DNA from: Malaya genurostris
Lineage: Eukaryota > Arthropoda > Insecta > Diptera > Culicidae
Reading direction: 5' to 3'
NCBI RefSeq assembly: GCF_030247185.1
Contig: NC_080572.1
Span: forward strand, 91,651,435 to 91,715,434
DNA length: 64,000 nucleotides
This document shows, in pieces, positions 36,301 to 48,289 of this stretch; positions within the stretch are counted from its first letter, which is position 1; each line of letters opens with the position of its first letter. Under the pieces are notes generated by a model, which saw nothing but the letters and a program-made list of their open reading frames with translations, was not told the DNA's origin and did not search any database. The translations under genes were made by a program, and so were the position numbers.

Positions 36301-36325
36301 GAATTCCGCCAACATTCCCGAAGTA
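33323..36325. other. Start of the last visible intron
   Basis: No gene was recognised. At 33980-34030 is a short hairpin-like pair (CAATCATCACC and GGTGATCATTG). At 35790-35880 is a low-complexity ACAACACAAC run. The rest is AT-rich. Confidence 0.35.
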
Positions 36326-36432
36326 CAGGGTGATTTTTTAAGAGCTTGAGAACTTTTTTAAACAATAAAACGCATAAAATTTGCAAAATCTCATCGCTTC
36401 TTTATTTTAAACGTTAGATTGGTACATGACAT

Positions 36433-37092
36433 TTACTTTTTGAAGATAATTTCATTTAAATGTTGACCGCGGCTGCGTCTTAGGTGGTCCATTCGGAAAG
36501 TCCAATTTTGGGCAACTTTTTCGAGCATTTCGGCCGGAATAGCCCGAATTTCTTCGGAAATGTTGTCTTCCAAAGCTGGAATAGTTACTGGCTTATTTCT
36601 GTAGACTTTAGACTTGACGTAGCCCCACAAAAAATAGTCTAAAGGCGTCAAATCGCATGATCTTGGTGGCCAACTTACCGGTCCATTTCTTGAGATGAAT
36701 TGTTCTCCGAAGTTTTCCCTCAAAATGGCCATAGAATCGCGAGCTGTGTGGCATGTAGCGCCATCTTGTTGAAACCACATGTCAACCAAGTTCAGTTCTT
36801 CCATTTTTGGCAACAAAAAGTTTGTTAGCATCGAACGATAGCGATCGCCATTCACTGTAACGTTGCGTCCAACAGCATCTTTGAAAAAATACGGTCCAAT
36901 GATTCCACCAGCGTACAAACCACACCAAACAGTGCATTTTTCGGGATGCATGGGCAGTTCTTGAACGGCTTCTGGTTGCTCTTCACTCCAAATGCGGCAA
37001 TTTTGCTTATTTACGTAGCCATTCAACCAGAAATGAGCCTCATCGCTGAACAAAATTTGTCGATAAAAAAGCGGATTTTCCGAATGGACCAC
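36433..37092 (-). pseudogene. DD41D mariner transposase, catalytic domain open, N-terminus missing
   Basis: A 219-codon frame with no stop. It has FSDEAHF (Asp 17), WFQQDGATCHTA (Asp 110) and DLTPLDYFLWGYVK (Asp 152), all three catalytic acids, with 41 residues between the second and third. This spacing is that of the rosa/DD41D group of Tc1/mariner. The frame ends HLNEIIFKK. Family members have another 120 or so N-terminal residues with the DNA-binding helix-turn-helix; here the frame begins at an ATG inside the inverted right arm, so that half is absent. The open catalytic domain suggests a young insertion. It could not bind its ends itself, but its ends could be used by a full-length relative. 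Confidence 0.85.
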
Positions 37093-37143
37093 CTAAGACG
37101 CAGCCGCGGTCAACATTTAAATGAAATTATCTTCAAAAAGTAA
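37077..37143 (+). pseudogene. Inverted copy of the transposase C-terminus
   Basis: On the + strand this segment encodes FRMDHLRRSRGQHLNEIIFKK (split here: FRMDHLRRSRG, QHLNEIIFKK) and a stop. It is the same C-terminus that the minus-strand transposase ends with at 36433. It is the coding part of the right 174-bp arm and marks the rearrangement. Confidence 0.85.
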
Positions 37144-37252
37144 ATGTCATGTACCAACCTAACGTTTAAAATAAAGAACCGATGAGATTTTGCAAATTTT
37201 ATGCGTTTTATTGTTTAAAAAAGTTCTCAAGCTCTTAAAAAATCACCCTGTA

Positions 37253-38290
37253 TTACAATTTAAGAAATCAATCCACTTGTATTCAAGTTTATGATGATAA
37301 TGATTTCCAATTCCAGTGCTATAAATACACAATATCAGCACAGACTATCAGACAGGACACTCAAATTAGATTCTTTAATCATATAAACGGTCATTTCGAA
37401 TATTCCTTTAGTTGGGACAGTACTCGCATATATCATGATTGCGCCACGTTACCCTATCAAAAACATCCTGGTTGTCATCTAGACTGTGTTTATTTTTTCC
37501 ATTTACCAACCGAGTTGCCATTCATACAGAATTACCTGTAATGTATTGATTTGTATACCTCCATGCGAATTTCATGCAGGATACAGATTTAATACATATT
37601 TCCAAAACAATATACAGAATTGTGCCTACTTCTCATCCTCCAACGCAATACAAAATCGAACCCGTTTTGTTACAATATTTACTTGCTCCTGGTCTGCAGC
37701 CACTTAATTTCGGGTGAAAATTACCAACACAATCAAAAATAGTCTGGATGAATAACGTTGAGAAAAATAAATGTTTACCTTCCGACATCGCTAAAAAAGT
37801 TAAATATATTATCAACGTAATCCAATAATTTATTGTGACGATTCATTATCAAATATTTTGATGAAATCATGCATCCCTACAAGCAGCTGATCGGTGTTGA
37901 TAAACGAGGGGAAACCAACTAGTAAAATAACTTTTGCGAAACACAAGGGGTGTACCGATAGTAAATAGTTCGCGCAGTACAATATAGGTGGAACTAGTGC
38001 ATCACGAAAAATTAGTTTTATAAGAATTTACTCATACTGTCATGTCTGTTAGTCTGTGATATCAGGTCGTTTTATTTTCAGCAAAGTTGAACACCACTTC
38101 ATCAATTTTGAATGTGAAGATAGACGATATATTTAATTCTAATTCTGCACAGAACTCTGAACGGTTTGTATTTTGTTTGTCATTCTGTTTATAGGCGATA
38201 TTTTATTTTATCCGAAAAAATCAACACTTAGAATATAGAAAAGATCCCACCTCTAAGTGTGCATCATGTTCAATTTGTTCTGTCTCTTTC
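37253..38290. other. Intronic sequence without recognised features
   Basis: AT-rich, short frames only. No repeats or splice signals with coding support. Confidence 0.35.
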
Positions 38291-38389
38291 GATATGTATT
38301 GGGTTCAGGGTTCAGCAGTTTTGAGTCCAATTAGTAGAATTTTTGAAGTTTTTTTGTTCCGTCGTTTTTAATTGACGGTTTGAAATTTC

Positions 38390-39190
38390 AATCGCTTATT
38401 ACCCTGTAATTCCGGAACCAAGAATCGGATTAAAAAGCTAAATTGAGGAATTTCGTGTAAATCCAGAAAACCGTCCATTTGAATCTAAGTGAAACTCGAT
38501 TAAGCCTCCTATAAGACGCAGTAGCTTGTTTTTGAGTTTTTCTGAAAACTGAATCCGAAAACCGGTGTAACTAAAGTTTGTGAAAACTGAACAGTCGATT
38601 GTCGAGTTATTGTAATAATTTCCGTTTGATTCTAAATATATGAAAATCGGTGTAGTTATATTTGAGAAGTCAATTCAGTAAATTGAAAGCTGAATCAATC
38701 ACTATATTTATTGCCCAACTTTAAGGAATTCGCTACTAATCACTAGGTCACTTATGAAAAAAATACTTTGGAAAATGTCATTTTCACACCAATTAAGATA
38801 TATCTCCGAAACCGGAAGCCGAATCTGATAAAAATTTCAGGAACTTTCTATGACATCTGCCATTGCCTTTACGTTTGAATTTAGGGTAGTGGAAACCGGT
38901 TCAGCCATCTTCGAGAAAAGTGAGAGACATATTTTCATTCATTAACTCATATTATCTTGAAAATTCGAAATCAGAAGTCAGATCCAATTGAAATTCTGGA
39001 AATTTTTTATGGATTCTTGTATTATTTATTTGAATCTGAATTTGTGAAAATCGGTGCAGCTATCTATAATTTTTTTTGATGCGATTCTAGAACCAGTGGT
39101 TTGAACCAGATTAAATTTGGGCCTCGGTTCAAAAGTCGGGCTTCTCAGTGATAGCACTACCTTTCTATATGAGATTAACACTATTGATTG
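38390..39190 (+). repeat. Diverged GGAAGTCGGAT-type repeat, array 3
   Basis: Four to five decayed units: TAATTCCGGAACCAAGAATC (38410), CGAAACCGGAAGCCGAATC (38806), AAATTCGAAATCAGAAGTC (38960), each with GTGAAAATCGG-type words after it. It ends with GGCCTCGGTTCAAAAGTCGG and CCTTTCTATATGAGA, the usual 3' border of this family. Confidence 0.6.
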
Positions 39191-39199
39191 AGAAGGTTT

Positions 39200-41130
39200 T
39201 TGTTTCTCGTTTCGGAGCACTTCTAAGAAATGACTGAGCGCAAATAATGAGCAATTTCACAATCTATAGAATAGCACTATTTTTATAAAAAATATCAAGC
39301 TATCTCGATTGCGTTCGAATGACATCGCAAATCTTTTTTTGCTTGATAATTTTACAACACTTTTCCATTCGATTCCAATTCCAATCTCGGGTAGTTGAGT
39401 AGCTAGCTATTTGGAGATTTGTGCCTTGCCGTGGCTTCTCATCATTATCCTTATTGGAAGGGAAGGATAACAGAAACATGGAAAGGAACACCATTCTGCT
39501 CTCCTGGAAGAATGCAGAACGATTCGCAGTATGTATGAACAAAAGTAAATTCGGTACCCCATAAGGGATGCCAAACAATCTGCTAAAACCTTTTAGGGAA
39601 GAAACAGAAGGGATTCATTCAATCCAGGAAGAACGATGAACTCCTCTGACTATTGCTCCTTACCATATTGGGTGAAAAATGATCCTTCAATTTTAGTTCG
39701 CCATACCATACTCAACCATGTATGGAGAACAAAAAACCAGGATACGTAGTTTCGTCAATTACATATCAGATGCTATGAAGTACGCAATCGCTCTTACACA
39801 AATCTCAAAAACAATACTCAGCCCGCTGAATAGTAGCCATGTGATGGTTGAGTATGCAATGTCCAATCAGAACGCTAACCAGAATCCTGCAATGATGCTT
39901 GGAAAATGCAATAGACATTTTAACAATTTTAGATTCAAATCTGGTAAAAATGCAGTTGTCTGAGCGCAAATTTGCAAGCTGTACCAGTAGCTGGCATGTT
40001 TGGATGTAGTCCGATTGGATGAGTGCTTTATCCAACTAGTTGACAGTGATAAAGCTGGATGTTTCATTCGTGGTACCAGCTCTAGCCCACTCGTTAGAGA
40101 TAGTTGATAACTGAAAATCTCCAGCATCCGAATTTTCAACGGCGGGTGAAATCCCACCTGCATCATCCATCTTATGAGGTCCTGTCTACATCATCGCGCA
40201 TTTGAAACTCAGATATTTTAGTGAATTACGTAGCCATCTCATCAAGCTTTACCAAAAGCTTTTTGTTTTGCAGAACCAACAAACGACCCAAAATCGTCAG
40301 TATTCAAGAGAGATGAGAAAGATTATGTAGAATATCACATTTCGCTTGATCGTATGATGAACTAACACTATAAACAACTAAGTATTGTATGAGAGCAAAT
40401 AAGTAGCAAAGAATTTACTATTGAAGGCTTGATCTCCAATGGAATTCATATAATATGAAGAATATGAAGCCATCGCTTGGCGAATCTCTGGACTTGCAAA
40501 TATTTTGTCTGTGCCTTCAATTAGTCAGTCTAACTGTTACACGGAGTTTTGAGGTTCCGCAAGTGCAAAGTCCACAAATGGTCCGTTTACGTTTGCCTTT
40601 GTTAGGCTCCTGCAGTCATTCAGTCATCGGCACGGAAATACACCGTGACTTGCGAGCTCCCGTTTTAGTGGCCTTTTACGACATGGAGCAGCCGGTTGAT
40701 TTTCCGATTCGACGAAATCTCGGGTAGTGGAGTAGATCAATTTTCTTGTCAAAGAAATCCACCTTACTATCACTTTAGTGCTTGCCGTATTGCTCGACAA
40801 ACTTCACCGGACCTTCGTTAGTCCTAAATTTTCAAAGAAATTTTACTTGTTCAACTTCGTCTCTATTGTTTTGTTACTGTTAAATGGCTTACTTTTGAGA
40901 CCGCGGCTGCGAATTTCTTGACAGATCATTAGTTTATGAGAAAATTTTTTGGACCCAGCACTCGTGCTGTGAACAGCATCTATCTGAAATCCTTTTCGAT
41001 ATAAGTTTAAATAATCTCTGGACTTGTTGTGGGCATAGCGTGATGGATGAAAAGATTATCTTTCTGTGGAGTTCCGATGCGTGTTCTAGATACTACATTC
41101 GGTTTTTAAAGCGATGTTTCAAATAACCTG
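39200..41130. other. Intronic sequence with one GC-richer patch
   Basis: Mostly AT-rich. The patch 40530-40735 is richer in G and C (GCGAGCTCCCGTTTTAGTGG, CCTTTTACGACATGGAGCAG). I recall similar words near the 3' ends of some arthropod LINEs, so it may be a retrotransposon tail; the 90-codon frame through it is probably not a gene. Confidence 0.3.
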
Positions 41131-41991
41131 CACACTAAGATTCGATTCCGTTGTTCGGTATTTTTTTGACGAAAACTTTCGGTAATCAATAGTAATTACC
41201 GGTAGAAGAACTTCGTTTTACAACAATTATGCAAATTTTTACCGGACGATCAGTTTTACGCAAATTTTCATTACAGAATTCTATAAATAGATGTACAATT
41301 CATTCGGTAAATCTGAATAGTCGCTGAGTACGGTAAAAACCATACCGTTCGTATGGTAAAATTATCTTCCAATAACCGAACTTCTGTGAAAACTGATTGT
41401 CGTGAAACTGACTGTCAAACAGTTATTAAAATTTTCAGTGTCTTTTATTACCAAACGAAAAAAATCTTGAAGAGTTCATCGAATGCATTGAGATACAGGT
41501 GCTAAGATTTTTAAAACATTTGAACCACCAAAAGCTTTTTGTTTACTTATAGACAGAAAAAAAATTGTATCACTTGTCCAGTTGCTGCCTACACAAATCG
41601 TTCGAGGGTAATTTCTGGTGGACTCGACGGATTGTGCATTGTTTTGGAAGGCGCTCATAATTCCGGTCAGCCGGAACATTTGACCCTTTTTTCGTGGAAT
41701 AAAACCATAGCCACAACAGGTTAGAATTTACTTTATTCGTTTTTGTGAATTTGTGTTGTTTTTTAAACCCCGAAAATCCAGAATTTTAACCAAAGGAAAA
41801 CAAACAAACAAAAAATTACCGAACAATCAGTTAGATTCATTTGGTTTACAGTTTACGGTAGTTGTTTGACAGTTCAGCAATTACCGTATGATCGGTAATC
41901 AATTTAATTACCGAACTGATTACCGAACGTTCAGCTGTTGAAAATTCGGTAAAAAATTACCGAGTTTTGCGCAATTTTCTAAGTGTGTGTG
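41131..41991. mobile_element. MITE with subterminal CGGTAAT/ATTACCG word clusters
   Basis: The left end CACACTAAGATTCGATTCCG and the right end, on the other strand CACACACACTTAGAAAATTG, lead into inverted regions rich in CGGTAA and TTACCG. One spot, 41170-41192, is a near-palindrome (CGGTAATCAATAGTAATTAC). The right 190 bp hold about nine such words. The interior has no coding potential. Size 861 bp. Target duplications are unclear. Confidence 0.5.
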
Positions 41992-43365
41992 TAAAAATTT
42001 CGTGTGATTCAGTTGGCAAATGGTTAATATTCTTACGCGTATTTTAAAATTTTTTTTAAACGAATCCCATCAATTTATGTTTTCAAAAATTGAAGGATTA
42101 GAATTTTTCAAGACTAAATTGAGATAAGTGTTTAAATAAGGAGAAAACAAGTTATCCAGGATTTGCTTTTATTGGAGAGGGTAGCAGTCAATTAGTCTAT
42201 ACTTAGAAAATGTTCTAGATCATCTATTCCTGGATTTGTGATTTCAAAACATCCAATCAAAACCAAACCAAACCAAAAAATATCTTAAACAATACGTCGT
42301 TCACGTTAGAGCAAGGTATGAATTCGTTCTCGTTTATGCATGTTTGAAAAAGAACAGCAAATGTGAACCATCCGGCCAACATTGCTACTCTCGGCCGAGA
42401 TATTTGTGTACAAGCATGCCCACGCATTCGGTTGAAATATAGAGCGATGTTTAATTTGCCACTGTGTTTCGTTCCCTCCGAATGCTATTATTGCACTACT
42501 GTGTCATACTGTGGACAATGCGTACTAAGAAGCCAATTGAATCATAAACTCACAACGTTGGCTGTTCCCAGGAGTAATTGGATTTGGTTTGCAGCTTCCG
42601 CGCCTCTGGTATGCGCTCCGAAATGAACCAGCGTGAAGCTCGTTCGTTTGAACATGACTTTATCTGTGGAGGAATAGATGTCTGATTAGTATTCATTAAT
42701 TTATGGCCTCGTCTGCACACCAACGAAAGGCGTTTGGGTTAGGTTGTTGTAGGTCGTATAGAATGACGCGTAACTATTCATATCACTTATTAGGAAAGCA
42801 CTTGCAGCGGCACTAGGTTCAGGCTGCTTGCAGGAAAGGAAATCTAATTTAAACAGGCACTATGAATAAATCCATGTGAATGTTGGTTAATTTAAGAAAC
42901 AACAATGTAAAGTCACACCTTAAGTACCATTGTTTAATATAACTTGCATACGCCCAAATATATGTTTTCTCCTTGTTTCTATGTTAAACTACTTCCCTTG
43001 CCTTTCATTTTAATTTGATGCATTAATTGGAGATACTTTTGACGTTTCGTTGCATTTTTCATGTGAACATTGGCATCTAATTTTAGGTTAAAATTCCATC
43101 TTCTTGTTAGTGCAACATTTACCATCTTTTCTCTCAAACACCAGTTTTGCCGCACTATTTTATTCGGATGCGGCAACCATGAACTGTAATATTAATGGTT
43201 CCTAAAAGCTCCAATTACCCGACCTTTCGAGATGTGAGAAGCTTTCTGCATTTTTTTCTATGGAAACCTTGAACGCAGCTTTTGAAACTGCCATGAGGTT
43301 TGTGTAAGTGTGCCCTGTGTCTGTGCCCGCTTTGCATTCCGATTCAAGTTGACCCTAGTGTGACG
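41992..43365. other. Intronic sequence without recognised features
   Basis: An 87-codon frame at 42363-42626 is mildly GC-rich but has no splice or homology support. A short AACCA repeat lies near 42258. Nothing else was seen. Confidence 0.35.
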
Positions 43366-43526
43366 ATGATGGCGTTCGGAAAATGTGGTACTCCTACGAC
43401 CTACACTGAAACTGCAGTTAAGATCAACGGCGACGGTCGCGCAGATAATTTGATTTCCAGTCGTGGGATGACGGAGTATAACCTTGAACGTGGGAATTTA
43501 AGTTACCGTTTGGTATTTCATGACCA
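43366..43526 (+). CDS. Weak candidate exon (MMAFGKCGTP...) with strong donor
   Basis: Two adjacent ATGs open a frame that stays open for 54 codons in a patch richer in G and C than its flanks, and a good GTGAGT donor follows at 43527. The predicted peptide is polar, with no recognised domain. The donor leaves two bases, which does not match the phase-0 start expected for the exon after 33322, so it fits the Nuf-like gene poorly unless another exon intervenes. It could be a remnant of a repeat or a chance frame. Confidence 0.15.
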
Positions 43527-45770
43527 GTGAGTCGGTAGCGCTGTTGTGTTGGTTGCACAGATGATTATTTGGTGTGTCGATGCAAATGAAGCTATCATCT
43601 AAAGGGAGTACTGCACCGTTATTTTGATACGCAAATGTTCTTTCCATTGTTCATACTGCGGTCGAAGTATAATATTATCTCGGGTTGAAAATAGGTTGAG
43701 CAAGTAAAATTGGTCATGTTCAGGGAAGAAAGTTACAGTGTCTATCCAAAATATGTCTGGGATTCACTATGTGCGTATCAAATACGCACCAATTCTGCGG
43801 TATTTTTATAGCTAGCCTGAGCCAAGTTTCGATCTTGATAAGAACTCCAACAGAAAATATTTAGCAGCAAACTTTTATGACACGTTTCCATTCCCACCCA
43901 GGGGTTTTGCTTGACAAGCGATTAATTTTTTTCTACTTGATAGTCAAGTTTATCTTTCTCATTTCAGCGAGCAGCATATAATTCTGGAAAATGGCACACT
44001 TTTCTTTCTTCAGTGCCATTAGCAAATAATTGACAATCTACCCAGCAGGAATTATTCATAATTTTTATAACTGAAACCATTAGGTTAACTCTAATTATCG
44101 TTTGGTTGAGAAATGGTATGTCATTTCGTAGCATGTTGCTGTGGCTCATCTGTCTGTTGGCATCGCACTTGATTTTAATGGAAGCATTTAACTTCAACCA
44201 ACTGTCAGAACTGGAATGGCAAAAACAGGCAGCAGGAACAAACGATTTACCCAAACATTTATAGAATATGAACTAGCTTAGCATTTTCTTTAATGGTCAT
44301 CATTTACGCGGTACGGTTGTTTTTACTTAGCACAGCGACTGCCAAATGATAATTTACCACGATTGCCTCTTAAATTAAAGTTCTGAGAAATTTTTCCTGC
44401 TAGCGTTTGTGTGCCAATTCAGAGCGAAGCGCAGTTTGCGCTAGTTGGATGTGAAATCCTGGCGAAGCTCCAAGAAACAGGTCTGCTATTTCACCTACAG
44501 ACCCTGACATTGCTCGCTGGCAGCTGCTGAACTACGTGGGGAATTTTGTTGGACCGATTAGTTGCTTCTAAATGACGACATGTTTCTATAATTAGCGAAG
44601 ATGTCTGCGTTGAAAATGAATTAGTCGAAACTGTTTGAACTCATGATCCAATTCTAGAGCCTTTCTTTCAAGTACTGTTTTTAATTGAAGAAAAAGTACG
44701 GGTGTGTAATGTCAGAGACATAACTGGATGTCGTGAATACGAATAAAACTGACACTCTTTCTTATTATTTCCGAATATCAATTAGCTTTACCCTTTTTTA
44801 CTTCTAGAATTTGTAACGATACACCTAAACTAAAGTACAGATTAGTTACATTAAACATTCTGCCAAACAATTAAATATTACGAAATTAACAGTACAGTTC
44901 TTTATGATAAAATAATTGTGGTTCTGAAAAAAAACTTTTATGAAGGGGTTCGTGATGGAGAGTGACGAATTGAGTTCGAATCTATTCTGAGTTGGTGCTA
45001 TGCATTTTATTTAGCAATTCAGCAGAAAGTTCTACTACAAACTACAACTGCTTTAAAATGGGCCGTATACAGTATAGTGAAAGAAAATTTTGCATAATTC
45101 TTTGGGTATTCAATTATGGTTTAAAATAGCAACATACAAAATTTTGATTTCGATTATTTCATTTTGGATTTGAATATTTCAGTGAAAGAAACTATCAAAA
45201 GGCAGTACGGTATTAATTTCTGGCATTCAGAAGGGCCAAATTATGTACTCCTCTAAGATATTAAACACTGTTGCGAATTTTGCACTGCGAATATTGCTCA
45301 AAGCTAATCAAATTGTCTCAGATTAGCATTATGCTGATGGTTTTGATAATCGAATAGCCAATAAGCAATCTTTATAGTTCTTATAGTTAATATTTGGAGC
45401 CATTAGAAGGGCTGATTTTGCATAATATTTCCCATTGTTGACCATTTTTCGTTGTATTTTGATCCAATGCAAACGACCAGCAGCAGGATGATGCAATCGA
45501 TTTTCTTTGAAGGGAAACTGGCTCTGCGACCTTTATACTAAAAGGTTTGCATTGAATGTTAAATTGAATTAAACTCAGTTGTCACTTAATTTTCTCGGAT
45601 GCTTAGAGTAAAAATGTCCATTTCAAGAGTATATTTTTTGTTAACTGAGAATGTGCTGAGTAGCGCATTCTTTAAATTGGTTAATAATATTTCTCTAGTT
45701 TGCAGGTAATGACCTCTCATGTCAGATGAATTAAATTTAAATAATTAGACTGATAGTCCCGTGAGAATTT
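43527..45770. other. Intronic sequence, relatively transposon-poor
   Basis: No repeat or gene was recognised. The stretch 44400-44560 is GC-richer than its flanks and could be regulatory, but no specific site can be named. Confidence 0.3.
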
Positions 45771-45789
45771 GCTGAATTCATTTTACCGT

Positions 45790-46370
45790 TTCGCTTTCGG
45801 TCCATCAGTGCGTCAATTGATTAATATTATCCGATTCCGACTTCCGGTTCTAGAATTACAAGGTAATAAGTTTCTAAAATTTCAAACCCTCATAGAAAAT
45901 GACATTATCAAAATCCCTTTAAAAATCTTCCAAGTTGAGCATAAAACTGTTCCAATTCGTAGGTTTGTCAGTTTATGGACATACGAACTGTTTTTGGTTA
46001 TACTGGACCCGTCATTTATTTCAAACCGTCGAAAATTTAGAAATTCTTTCTAATTGGGCTCAAAACTCCTTCAATTTGTAGTTTAGTTGATGGTTGAATG
46101 AATCGAATTTCGCTATACCGGTATCTGGTATTCAGTTTTCGGCGCCGGAAGTTCCGGAAGTAGTGGTCAAAATTTCGTAAATAGATTTTCTCAAATATGG
46201 TTGAATCGATTTTCACTATCTTAAATTCAAACGTATTATGTTAGTGTAGTAGTATTATGCAGAAAAGATCTTCAAAAATGTTTTCTAAACTTAAATTTCT
46301 AGTATTTTGATGAATGCCGTCGTGATATATTGGATATTGAAGTTTCTATTTCCGGTGAAAAAAAAACGAC
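45790..46370 (-). repeat. Diverged GGAAGTCGGAT-type repeat, array 4 (reverse)
   Basis: The + strand shows the complement of the family words: TCCGATTCCGACTTCCGG (45828), a CGCCGGAAGTTCCGGAAG segment (46142), and AAATATGGTTGAATCGATTT. Three to four decayed units in reverse orientation. Confidence 0.5.
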
Positions 46371-46502
46371 GACCCCAGTGAAAAATTGGTGGTCATGTAT
46401 CGTGATGAAAACAAAACAATATGTAAGAGCGATACATGGCATCAGTCATCGGTTTGGAACGGTTACTGAACGACAACATTAATTGTAAGAAATTTTTTTG
46501 TA

Positions 46503-47772
46503 TCGAAAATAAGCTATCCACAATTTTTTCTTTCAAATTATGATAAAAAACGATATTTTATTCAAACTAAAAATGGATCCTTTATTGTACGAGGTTAAAC
46601 TTGAGAATAATCAAAACCGGATGAAATTTAAGTTATTCCTTCACGAATTTTCGAACTTTTGATCGGATGCTCTTCATCAAGTTCCGGACAAGTGTTGTAT
46701 CGCATTTTTTGAACGCTTGAGCAAAAATTTTTTTGAACTTCTGCATGTTACCAGCTGCCTTACCAGTCTTCTTGAAGACCCTCTTCACGATTGTCTGAGG
46801 GCAATTTGGTGGATTGATATCTTTCTTAACGAAATTTATACCCTTTTCCGCAAGCCAATTGAGAGTGGTTTTTGCATAGTGAGTCGACGCTAAATCCGGC
46901 CAAAACAGTGGCTAAATCCGGCCAAAACTGTGCTTCTTATATAAAGGTAGTAATCTCTTCTGGAGATACTCAGATCGATAGATTTCTGCATTCATAGTTC
47001 CGGTAGTGTAAAAAATGGTTGACTTCAAACCACAGGAACATATTGCTTGCCATACCAGTACCTTTCGACCGAATTTCTCCACTTGATTCGACCTGTCCGC
47101 ATCGCTAATACCCTCCCCAACGACGACAGTAAAGTATTGTGGACCTGAAGGGTTTTTGAGTCCTCCTTTACATAAGTCTCATTGTCCATCAAAACTCATG
47201 CATCCGGACACTGCAAAAGACGCGAATACATTTTCCGGACCCTCGTTGCTGCTCGCTTCTTCTGTTCTCCACTTTGTGTCGAGATTTTCTGTTTCTTGTA
47301 AGTCTTCGGGTGATTTCACCTCCTAATACGCTGGATCATTCCGAGACTCGTTCCTGCTTTATTGGCCAAATGACATATTGACATTGATTTGTTCTTCATG
47401 ATTAGAGATACCACTTTCTGGTTCAGTTACGGGTTGGAAGAACCGGGTTATCTGCCTTTTCCTGGTAGCTCATCCAAAGAATAATGTTCCCCAAACTTAT
47501 TAATGATGGTTTTAACACTGGCATAATAAATTCCAAGCCAGTTCCCCAATTTTCGTTTAGTAATACCCTTCTCACTTAGCCATGTGCCCAGAACCTCAAT
47601 TTTCACTTCCTTTTCAATACGCGACATTTTGAAAACGCAGAATTTCAACCGCACAAACAAGTAAACAAACGAAAGCTGACAGCCAAACGCACAGCATGCT
47701 GTGATCTGAGCATAAGATACCATTACAAATACATGCGTACAACACAAATGTATGTGGATAGCTTATTTTCGA
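46503..47772 (-). mobile_element. DD37E mariner with readable TIRs and TA flanks
   Basis: Both ends carry TCGAAAATAAGCTATCCACA as inverted repeats without a mismatch (46503-46522 and 47753-47772), each next to TA (46501-46502, 47773-47774). The identity extends two or more bases outward (TGTA), so the exact end is uncertain by a few bases. Size about 1.27 kb, the full length expected for ITmD37E elements. It holds a degenerate transposase on the minus strand. Confidence 0.82.
46633..47627 (-). pseudogene. DD37E mariner transposase, disabled by a deletion of the catalytic Glu
   Basis: The ATG at 47627 starts MSRIEKEVKIEVLGTW, then a helix-turn-helix (KRKLGNWLGIYYASVKT). Later frames show VLMDNETYVK (first catalytic region), VEKFGRKVLVWQ, and FWPDLASTHYAKTT (second Asp). 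NPPNCPQ then joins directly to TIVKRVFKKTGK; the normal RPIEKFWA block with the catalytic Glu is missing, an apparent small deletion at about 46791-46797. A 22-bp tandem duplication (46889-46910, 46911-46932) shifts the frame next to WPDLAS. At least three stops are also present. Same superfamily as the copy at 20831 but a different subfamily by sequence and ends. Confidence 0.8.
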
Positions 47773-48289
47773 TACACTCCTTACATATTTATAATTATAA
47801 TTTAAAATGATAAGCTTCAGACGATCGCTAGTTCTGAGATGTTTTGAATACACTCTTCAAATTACGTCATCGAAAGAATGGCTTCTACTCGCGACTTAGT
47901 GTCAATATTTGACAGGAAAAATATAAAATATATTTTATCTACAATGGTAAAGACATTTGCAACACCGTTTTTTCTTAGAACGGAATACTACTGATTTGAA
48001 TGCTTTCTACTCACTAAAATGCACCAAATATATGTCAATAGTCGATAAAGCAGATGTTTCAATGCTCCAGTAGCCAGTTAGGTCAGTAGTTCTACGACAC
48101 TAAAAAAGTGCTTTCTAAGCTATAACTTCTACATCGATCTAAAAAGAAAACGGGACTGATATGTATTACTTCAAAATTGGCATTTGAGATTCGCAAAGAT
48201 ACGCCATGAATGTTCATGAATTTCAAAAATTCTGGAAGATTCAAATTATGAATAACTTGTTATTATATGTACTTAACGTTTCACTTTCA

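Larger units (their letters stand above)
36326..37250 (-). mobile_element. DD41D mariner with 174-bp inverted ends and TA target sites (palindromised copy)
   Basis: The element starts and ends in CAGGGTGATTTTTTAAGAGC as inverted repeats, with TA at 36324-36325 and 37251-37252. The inverted repeats are 174 bp (36326-36499 and 37077-37250) with only two mismatches. That is far longer than mariner ends, and each arm includes the last coding part of the transposase. The left arm is the real 3' end of the minus-strand gene; the right arm is an inverted copy of that 3' end in place of the 5' end and N-terminus. So this is a mariner whose head has been replaced by a copy of its tail. Confidence 0.85.

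Noticed and set aside
40455..40727. 90-codon + frame with GC-rich end
   Set aside because: No domain recognised; looks more like a retrotransposon tail. Kept only as a note in the intron entry.
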